Below, in pieces: positions 55,201 to 64,000 of a stretch of 64,000 nt of DNA (positions are counted from its first letter, which is position 1; every line of letters begins with the position of its first letter). The notes beneath the pieces are model-generated. The model had not been told where the DNA came from. It searched no databases and saw only the letters and a list, made by a program, of their open reading frames with translations. The DNA is from Apricaphanius iberus (lineage: Eukaryota > Chordata > Actinopteri > Cyprinodontiformes > Aphaniidae), in contig JAPXFQ010001794.1 in NCBI GenBank assembly GCA_028564705.1, positions 160,001 to 224,000 on the forward strand, given 5' to 3'. The position numbers were made by a program, and so were the translations under genes.

Positions 55201-56370
55201 CCGCTGCCTTATACCGCTTTAGTTTTCACACAAGCTAAAAATAAGCATGTTGAGTATAACTAATGCGGAATGTTAACTTTTTATGCAAGCTAAAACAAAG
55301 TTTGTTGAGTTATTCATCTTTAATTTTAAATTGAAGAAAAAGCCTTACTGACAGGATTCAAACAGTTAGCCAAGTCAAAAAACTGCCTAATGTGATAACA
55401 TGTGTCAAAAATAGTTCAGCTGACTTATAGACCACATAATGTCTGACAGTTATCAGATAATGAGAAGATTGACATCAGCAATTATTTTCAAACATAGAGA
55501 TTTGTACCGACTATCACATCTGCAGCACTGAACAAAGCAATAATAACAACCAACACAAACCTCACGATAAAATTGCAGCAAATGCCCCAAATAGAACAAA
55601 AAACCCAAAAACATGGATACCCACAATGCACCTCGCACACTGCAGGTCACGCAGCAGCCCCTCCCCTCTCTTATAAAACTAAACATACCAAATTATCTCT
55701 ACTAAACCTGATTAGTAGAATCGATCTTTCGGCTAAATAATACGATTAACTAATGTTTTTTAGTAACGGCAGCAGGTTTTTACTAAACTTAACAGGATAA
55801 GTCGTGATCACTCAGAAGTTTGACTAGAAACTAAATCTGGGTTTACGGCGCAGACAGACGGATGGTTAAAAAATGAGGCTCTACTCCATCCGTCCTTGCA
55901 TAGGTGACGTAGAGCCCTTACATCATTCCGTCTCCGTCAAAACGGAGAAGCATAAACTAGGCTTTAGTCCGATTACTCAAAATAAAAAACTTGATTTAGA
56001 TTTTGCATGTAAACGTACTGAGTGTTTTATCAGTTTATATGCTGCTAACTCTTGGAAATACAAACTTTTTTAAAAGAGCATGAGGCAGAATTTGTCTGAA
56101 AATAAACATGCATGTACAGTTTTTTCGAATGGCGTTATGCCGACGAAGCATCTTCCACCAAAAACAAAGAAGCCAAGCACATCTAATTCCTTTTTCTTGA
56201 ACAAGCTGTATTCAGCTAAATGTTTTTCAGCCCGAACATTCCCGCGCTGCGCTAGTGGGCGACGCCTGCCGTGCACGTTTACGGCAGCTCAGCTTCAAAA
56301 AGGATAAAAGTCACACCGACATCCGGAAAGATATCTGATACGAGATCACGAGCCACAGGCAGGGGAGACG
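55201..56370. other. intergenic, nothing certain
   Basis: 55860-55970 has CTCCGTCAAAACGGAGAAGC and ATAAACTAGGCTTTAG, like the end of the R47-type block at 35.5 kb. Short frames near 56080-56300 overlap on both strands and are not convincing. Confidence 0.35.
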
Positions 56371-56373
56371 GGA

Positions 56374-56425
56374 GGAGAGGCCCGGGGGGAGAGGCCCGGG
56401 GGGAGAGGCCCGGGGGGAGAGGCCC
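56374..56425. repeat. 17-bp GC-rich tandem repeat, about three to four units
   Basis: GAGAGGCCCGGGGG-type unit repeated in a row (GGGGGGAGAGGCCCG) in otherwise AT-rich DNA. Confidence 0.85.
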
Positions 56426-57374
56426 GGCGGTAGCTATTGGAGGATATAAGTGCCAGGCAAGCAGTAAAATATTTTCTTTTAAGTTTGTTTTTATGTTAGT
56501 TAACGCTAGCCAAACCTGCTAATGATAACTACGGCTCGTATATCAGTTAGAGGAGAAGGAGACATGGAAGAGCGGAGCAGAGGGAGGGAAGGTGCAGAAA
56601 TAACAGAGAAGTAACAGAGAAATCCCCGCTGACAAACTGATGTAATGTGCCGACTGCAAAGTGTGGAAGCAGCTGTGTTTTCATTTTAAAGTCCAACTTT
56701 CGTCTGTTTGAGCGTTTTGCTGCCCAGACGCGCTGGCCGGTGTGAACGCTCCCGTGTCGATCGCCGTAGTTACTTACAGCGCCAGCCGCGTCGCCTGTGA
56801 GTTTTGTTCATTAATCCTGCCTCATGCTCCTTTAAAGCAAATTCACATCCTGATTTTAAACATAATTCTAAATGTTTGTAATTATTAAACATGTTTAAAG
56901 TATCCTGCTCTGTTGGACATTCCAACCTGGTTATATTTTTATTTTTAATGACTGCACAGTGCTCTGGGTTTGTAGGGTATTTGCATCCATAATAAACATA
57001 TTATTCTTAACCATACATTTTTTTTATAATACTTTTCGACTTCTGATTCTTAATGTTTCTACTTTCTGCCACTTTGCTGCTATTACAATAAGAGATTGTT
57101 TCATTCTATTCTAATCGCTTCTGGGTTTATTCAAACAGTTCTTTCTACATTCAGTTGTCATTATTGCTATCATGGTTTTGCCATATAGGTTTTTTCCTTT
57201 GGGTTTGTGTCTTTATTACTTTATTCTTGTGTTTTGTTCCTAGTCTCTTGATTTGCATATCTTTAAGAGCTCATTCAGCTTAGTCTCTGTCCCTCACTTC
57301 CCCTGCTCTCCTTGTACTACAGCTTTTCTACATCTTCTCTGATTAGTTCATCATTTTCCGTCTCAGAATTTAAG
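56426..57374. other. intergenic, nothing recognised
   Basis: No coding support; AT-rich. Confidence 0.4.
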
Positions 57375-58700
57375 CTCCAGGATCCTCATTTATCAAACAT
57401 TTGTAGAAATTGTCCTATATTCTATCCTACCAATGAAATTTAGAATATTCGTACGAACAGTTGAAAGTCTGATTAATGAAATGTGAGGTGGCCAATCGTA
57501 CTCACGTTCCTGTGTAACATACGTGTTACAGAGTACACTGTGCGTACCCAGGTCCTCCATTCAGTCATTTACATACAGAAACGCCCTGAATTAACCAAAT
57601 TTGGTAAACCACATCATCAGTAACATGCATTGAGTCCTCATGTTCTTCCTTAAAATAATTTCCAAGAGAGCAAAAAAAGTGACACAGAGATCGAGGTGAA
57701 ACATATGTGGGGCAGTAAAGTATTCATGATGAACAGACCTAAAAAAACCATCAGTTAATACAAATTCATTTCACCATCGATAGTTTTTGTTATCAGATGT
57801 TTCTCTGCTTAATTCTCCCAGCAGCAGTTCTTATATTTCTGCTGCAGAGCAGATATCAAAAATGTGGGGAATAATTTTGTTTGCTAATATTAACTTCTGT
57901 GGAAATCATTAACGTCTTTGAACTTATTAAATACTTTAATAATGAACATTAATGTTTGATTCTATCAGCTCAGGGGAAACTAATAAGAACAGATAACTCC
58001 GCCTGGGACAAAGGGGACAGAGGAGATGTTCCTGTTGGAAAATAAGGGAAAAAATGGTTCGATATTAAACTAAATACAGTAAAACGTCCCTCAGTACACG
58101 GCTGGACCAGATCTAATACAGAGGATGCTCTGATCATCATATTTGACTCTTTTGTGGCCATGAATAATTGGAGACACGGCTTGTTCTGCAGGAAAAAAGG
58201 ACAATCTGCTTCACAAGCAGGAACATTTAGTGTCATGATGCAGTGTGCAAACCTTTTAATTATAGGTGTGAAAAAATCCCATTAAGCTGAAACACTTGGT
58301 GTAATAAATAAACAAATAAACGGGGGGGTGACAGGATCCCCATGCATAATCAACCCCAACATTAAATTATGTATTTCTTGGCAAATTTCAAACATTTCCT
58401 GAGAGTTCATTGCTAATCCGTGCGTAACTTTTACGTTATTTTTGTTCCAACACAGACAGACGCCAACATGAGCTCCTTGGTTTTAGGCGATAAACTGCTG
58501 ACAGAAAAATCCGTCAAAGTAAAACTGTTTCAGTGCTGCAGTTCCTCCGTTCTACCAGTAGATACTGTGCTTACGAACAATCAGAACTGTACATTTTAGG
58601 AACATTTCTACGCACAAGTACAATCTAATAAATACCACACAATGCGTAGACATACGCATTGATCTGTGCGTAAGTACGGCTGGTAAATGAGGGTTCTGGT
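57375..58700. mobile_element. possible DNA transposon with inverted ends
   Basis: Left AGGATCCTCATTTATCAAAC with TACGTGTTACAGAGTACACT nearby; right GTAAGTACGGCTGGTAAATG, AGGGTTC, whose reverse gives GAACCCTCATTTACCAGCC. Both ends are rich in TACG/CGTA words. No intact frame inside. Confidence 0.5.
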
Positions 58701-58788
58701 TCTCATTGTTCTCAGCTGCCCATACCAAAGCACATCTCATTTCTGTCATATTAACATATCCTAGATATAAATGAGTACCAATCAAGAT

Positions 58789-59335
58789 CAAAATGGTTTT
58801 CTCATTCTTCTCAAATGAGAAATAAGTCTCACAGTGAGCACTGTGTGAAATCTAAAAATTCTCTCACAACCTTTATGAGAAAAATGAGACATATTGTGCT
58901 TCTCTCAAGTATTTCTCAGTTTGATTTCCCTACTTCAAACTCCTGTCTCAGTTATGTCTCAGAGAGCAATATGCATGTTCTGTCTCATGTTATTCTCTTT
59001 AATTCTCATTTAAAATAAGAGATAATTGACATCAGGGCCATACTATTCTGGGATCTCTTTTCAACAGATCCCAGAAAGGTTTTGTTTTGATCTCCTAGAC
59101 AATGTTGATCTTTGTGTAAGACAAATGGGAGTCTATGGCTGATTTCTCTAGTTCCTCATCTAGTTCTCCTAAGCAATAGACGAACAAAGTATCATATTAA
59201 ACTCCTCCAGATATAAAGAGATCTCATTTTGCTCTAAAATTGGTCTGAAGTTTGTTCTCAAACGTATTTCTCTTCCTTGTCTCTTAGATCTCCTTGTAAA
59301 CTTAAACTATTCTCACTTTAGGCTATCATCTTATA
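58789..59335. repeat. stretch enriched in TCTC/GAGA words
   Basis: Many ATCTCA, TTCTCA, TGAGA and TCTCT words without a fixed period (for example CTCATTCTTCTCAAATGAGA). A further such patch lies at 60070-60150. It may be the interior of an old element; no ORF. Confidence 0.4.
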
Positions 59336-60984
59336 TTACTAACATCTCTCCAAACTGTAGTTCCATATTGTTATATTCATATAACAATATACACACATAT
59401 AGATATATGGCTATTGATTTGAATGGGATGGTTGCTAAAAATAATCGGCTCTTAAATCAAACATAACACAAAGAGATTTAATAAAGTGTCAAGAAACACA
59501 AAGACGAGCTGAAAAGGTTTACTTTTGTTTATTTTACTTATAATTCCCTTTCAACTTTATTTGAAAATGCACTGCGAACGTTGATGTATGAAATATATCC
59601 ATGAATATATCTATAATCTCTTAAATATATCTACATTTTTCTATAGGTTTATTATTAGATGGTTAACAAAATATTCGACAGATTTAAATGTATTTGCTAA
59701 ATAGTTTTTTGCTGCTGCTTGTGTTAATTAATTGGAATATTTATTTTTCTTATAGTAAAACGATAACTCTACCAACATTTGGACATCTTGGATGATTTAT
59801 CATTTATTCTTCACCGTGGTGATATATGGTAACACTACTAGCATTCACCCTGAAGGAAGGCTGGGGTTCAAATCCCAACACAAGATCTTTCCACATGTAG
59901 TTTTTTGTCCAGGGTGTAATGTACATGAGAAGAAAATCAAACAAAATTGAAACGATAATCACAGTTTTGTCTCCCGCGCTTCAAAAGAGTTGGATTTGAG
60001 CAAAAAATTGTTTTTTCTTGCTCCTAAGGGACGTTTAGGAGAAATAATTCAGAAAAAAATGAATACAGAATAATAGAAAATGAGATGCTGAACTGATCTT
60101 AGAGAGATGAGACTGAACAACAGATGAGTGAGACATTTCACCTATGGATGGATTCTTCTCTTTGCTGTTTCATGTCCTGCTCTCTCCACCTCTAAGTTCT
60201 CTTTGTTTTATTAAAGCGCTCAGTTTAAATCTTTTGGGTAATTTCCAACTGAAATCAGGTTTACTGGTTTACTGCTAATACATTCAGTCCAGATTAAACA
60301 CACTTTTCTTTATCTCTAGCTGAGCAGGACACGTTTGTGTGCTGCACTTTCTTCTCCTTTTAGTTTTTCTAATAAAGTTTTTCTAAATGAATTTGATTGA
60401 GCTGACTGATGTGCGTCGCATGTGTAACAAGTCTTTGCTGAATGTGGAAAAGGTACCAACGAGCATCTTTACTGCGGTGGATGTGAGTGGAGCAGTCCAT
60501 TTCCCCTCAAATGAAATATGATTTTTTTATGAGAATAATAAAACATTTTAACCTGAAACAAGGATACAAACAGCTGCTTTATGAAGCTACGGTAAACTAG
60601 CACACAGATTTATTATTCTCTACTGTGTCCTGTTCACTCTCTGTCCTTGTCCCTCTCACCCCACCACCCCCTGCATGTGTCCCCTTCTCTTCTCTGAACT
60701 CTCTGCGACCTTGAATAATTGGTCGCATGTGGTTCTGGTCCAAATCTGGCTCGGGTTCAGCCTCCCTCTTCACAGAGTAAAGGCTTCTCAATTCTGCTTT
60801 CTTTTGCTCTGCTGCTGCTTTTCTTTCGTCTCCAAAAAGATGAAAAGACAGACAGTTTGTCCCAGCTGGCTGAAACTGCAGGGCTTGATGTTTGTCCAAC
60901 TGGGACAAGTCTTTGGTCCATCATAGGGCTGACGTAGAAGGACAGACAGATGTCGTGTTTCAGAGCCATTTTACAATCATCATT
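59336..60984. other. intergenic, nothing recognised
   Basis: A near palindrome (ATATTGTTATATTCATATAA then CAATAT) lies at about 59367-59392. Frames at 60597-60937 are open on both strands and match nothing known to me. Confidence 0.4.
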
Positions 60985-61589
60985 AATAAGGATGCACCGA
61001 TACTGATACTGGTATTGGGCCAATACGGTTCTAATGTACTTGTATTACCGATGTAGAAGATGTTTCTTTCTCCCCATTTTTATTAAAAACTATATTATAC
61101 TATTTTACAGCTTTCAACTTCTGGGATAGAAATGTATGTGATAAAATGTTACCATTGGTGTTATACAGTATTAATTTGTCCTGAAATGTAACTTGTACCC
61201 TGTAGTTAATGCTGGACCACGAAGTGAAACGGCTCGTTTCTCTATAAACCCGCCTCCTGCAACCCAACGCTGCGCTGCAGAGCCGGGAGCAGATCAAACT
61301 GAAACCAACAGTATTCTGACAAAGAATCTGAAAATCACAAAGTACCACAATGAAACTCTGTTATATTAAGGGCTCAGATGTTTGGTTTATTTTTTAGTTT
61401 TTGTAAAAAAAACAGAGTCAAAGCCTATCTAAGTTACTGAATGTCCAGGCTTTAGACAGAGCCCAAACCAACACAGCTAAGTCCATTATGCAAATCAGCC
61501 CAGTATATAAAAAAGCCGTGGGTGTCTTATTGTGAAGGTCTACACAGCTACTTCCGCTAATAGTTAGCACTAATTTACATCACTTTAAC
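60985..61589. repeat. family A end plus old repeat shared with 2.6 kb
   Basis: AAGGATGCACCGATACTGAT and GGTATTGGGCCAATACGGTT at 60988-61030 are the family A terminus. 61533-61580 repeats the CTACTTCCGCTAATAG block of 2568-2630. The poly(T) at 61590 interrupts the latter just after CACTTTAAC. Confidence 0.55.
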
Positions 61590-64000
61590 TTTTTTTTTTT
61601 TTTTTAACGTGTCCTGTCTAGCAGTATGCTACTCAGAATTGGTGTCTGAGTACCAAGTACAAGCCCAACAGTTTTACTTTCCCAAGCAGAGTATTACAGC
61701 TTCGCTGTAGTACGCCACTTGATGTATATGTATGAAAAATCTTTATTAGTGATTACTGTGGGTTCAATTTCCTGACGTCATGGACATTAAACTGAGACAA
61801 GAAGGAAGAAAGGAAGAAGGTGAAGAAAAGAAACCGGACCAGCAGAGGTGCGAACCGACGACACAAGACAGGGAGGCAAACAAAGAACACAAGAAAACAT
61901 CCCAGTCCTCCACCTCTGCCGGACGGCAGAGAAACAGTAATACAAAACAAAAACAACAAACTGTACAGAACCAAACCAATAGTTCGGATCTGGTAGAATA
62001 AACAAAGAATTACACATTCACTACACACAAGCATTGATTAATGAACATAATACAAATGTTTCTGGTAAGCTCCTGTGAACAACTAACTAATGATGATAAC
62101 CTCAGCTTAAGATATGTCCGTCCTCACCAATGTCCCCACACCTATGTGTGTGCGAGCATGCAGGTCGGAATAAGGTTTCCCCATGCAAGTGATTGATAGC
62201 TGGTGTAAGGAACCGTCAATCCGTCCTACAGGAATCGGCACAGACATGGAGGAGGCAAGAGATGTATGCATCCAGCGTCCCACAGAGTACAGAGTCCACA
62301 GGCGGATCAGCGCAGGGTCGATCACCCGCCAAGAGGGGAACAGATGGAAGCCCCAGGGGAGCACCCACCAGCCGCGATGCTGGGGCCCGAGAGATCGCAG
62401 TGACGAGCCCACGGGCTCCGCCGGTAACCGGCTACGCCAGGGCGGGCCCGGATCAGGAACCGGAGGCCACGGGGACCAGGGGCACCCCGCCCCCCAGCGG
62501 GGCCCCAACCAGGGACCAGCCGACAAGGGCCCCCCGCCGCCGCCGCAGGCAAGGAGGACCCGCAGCCAACCGACGGACAACACACGCCGCCGCCACCCCG
62601 GACCAATACCCACCGCCAACAACCCGGCCCGCCTCCACACACCCACACGCCAGGGAGCCACAGCAAGAGCCACAGCGGATGTACGCCCTCCCCAGGCCGC
62701 GCCCAGCCGGCACCTGGACATCCAGATCTTCCAGCTCCCGGGTCCAGATCCCGCCCCACGTAGGGCGCCAAGATCAGGGGCCCAGCCAATGCCGGACAGC
62801 CCCACCAGGCGAACAGACCAGCCAGCAGAAGTCCTGGAACCGGCAGGAGGACTGGGCGCCAGGCACGGTCCCCACCGATCCACCGGACGGCACCAACCTG
62901 TTCTACAACCTCGGCACCCCCAGAAGAGGTGCCCCAGTCAATCCAAGGAGGACGTCGGCCCGAAACAGCGGCCGCCCGACACACCGGACCACCCAGGACC
63001 CGCCCGACATGCACCAGGACCGAGCCGGGCCGCAACCGGGACCCCCGGCCCCAGGCATCGAGAGCCATCATCAACCAGCGGGCAGGAGCAACCATCACCG
63101 ACGGGGAGTGACGGGGAGGGAAGAAGATGCATCAGGCCAGAGAGCAGCCAAACACCCAACCTGACAGGTAGACATAGACAGACAGAGACACTCATACGTA
63201 CCCTCCCTCTCATGCGTACACATTCTTACAAATACAGGACATACGAAAAAAGGACGCTATACACTCATTCATACCCCCCATACGTACACTATACTCCATA
63301 CTCCCAGGCCCAGGGACAGACGCCCCAATAGAGAACCCTGCCCCTGCACCCAGGAGACAGACCCCTTTGCCCACCAGGACGGGGACAAGCAGACCGCCAA
63401 GGCCCCCACACCGGCAAGAGCAGTCCACCAGCCCAGGACCCCGACCAGACGGCGTGATGTTCTATCCGGGCTCCGACCCCTGATGGTCCAACGAACAGGG
63501 GTGTGGAAAGACCCCCCAGCCTCTCTCCCCCAGCTCAATGTGGTGTTGTTGCGTGTTGTTCTAATGTGCACTTAAAACAGATGGGGGGGGACATGGGAAT
63601 ACTGCCGGGTACCCCCATCTCCCCCCCCGGGCCCTCAGTGTCTAGATGCGTTTAACCAGTGGGTGCCGGCACCACAGGCGAGGCCCCCACAACGGGCCCC
63701 TATAGGGGGCCCCCCATGAGGGGTCCCGCCCCCAGCGCCAATGCGCCACACCGCCAGGTCCCTACATGTGCGTTCCATGTAAATGTTGCAAGTGTAAGTG
63801 TCTAAGTTGCTCAATAAAATCGGGACCCAGGCCGCCACCGGGTAGCGAAGACGGAAGCTCCATCCCGCACCCCAGTGACGTGCCCACGTCCCAAGGCCTT
63901 GTGAATGGTAGAATGAAGGAGCAGGTGGACAGAGGCATGGGGATGGGGAGAAAATAACTGGGGTGACCTTTGCCAACCCCAGGGAGCCAGCTCCCCTGCT
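61590..64000 (-). mobile_element. poly(A)-ended retroelement with long GC-rich body, runs off the window
   Basis: Minus strand. T run at 61590-61605, then ACGTGTCCTGTCTAGCAGTA, GAAGGAAGAAAGGAAGAAGG and, from about 62180, a body very rich in C on the + strand. A shorter copy of the same 3' end is at 35300-35480. Frames on both strands across 62107-63571 (Pro/Arg/Gly-rich, up to 382 residues) have the make-up of translated GC-rich DNA and carry no known domain; I infer a long GC-rich 3' UTR of a LINE. No reverse transcriptase is visible up to 64000. Confidence 0.6.

Noticed and set aside
62183..63331. 382-codon Pro/Arg/Gly-rich frame on the plus strand
   Set aside because: Frames of similar length occur on the opposite strand and in other phases, as expected of very GC-rich DNA; it lies in the body of a minus-strand retroelement and has no domain.

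Overview
The window looks like ray-finned fish (teleost) nuclear DNA. It has one vertebrate multi-exon gene with GT-AG introns, GC-rich exons set in AT-rich introns, and a dense load of fish-type repeats (Tc1/mariner transposons and their short derivatives, L2-type LINE ends, hAT-like short elements, several tandem arrays). Nothing in it looks bacterial, organellar or viral.

The only host gene I can support is an inactive rhomboid, iRhom1 (rhbdf1), on the + strand. Sixteen coding exons lie between 9102 and 29276. Their reading phases join without a break, giving about 767 residues from the middle of the N-terminal cytoplasmic domain to the stop codon. The exon or exons with the start codon were not found, so they probably lie to the left and 1-9101 is probably intron. 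The catalytic serine motif reads GPAG, as in other iRhoms. One 80-bp intron uses a GC donor, and one acceptor directly abuts a (TG)n tract at the edge of a repeat.

Layout. 1-9101: probable intron, holding a Tc1-like transposon (about 5284-8890) in which a 30-bp piece of the transposase region has expanded about 63-fold. 9102-29276: rhbdf1 exons, with large introns holding Tc1 elements, L2 3' ends, short elements and a 68-bp tandem array. 29277-64000: no host gene recognised. This part holds a fold-back element with an integrase-like ORF (30.2-30.7 kb), a strict 143-bp tandem array (36.3-37.8 kb), a 5'-truncated L2-type LINE (52.86-55.05 kb) nested in an older repeat and itself interrupted by about 385 bp of 28S rRNA, a fold-back element (57.4-58.7 kb), and a minus-strand poly(A)-ended retroelement with a GC-rich body running off the right edge.

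The window does not contain a multi-gene system. Its interest lies in how mobile elements have been remodelled: a minisatellite born from a transposase, an rRNA fragment captured in a LINE, a LINE ORF whose ATG comes from its target site, and a repeat placed at a splice acceptor. Family names for repeats rest on recognised motifs and remembered consensus features, not on database searches.
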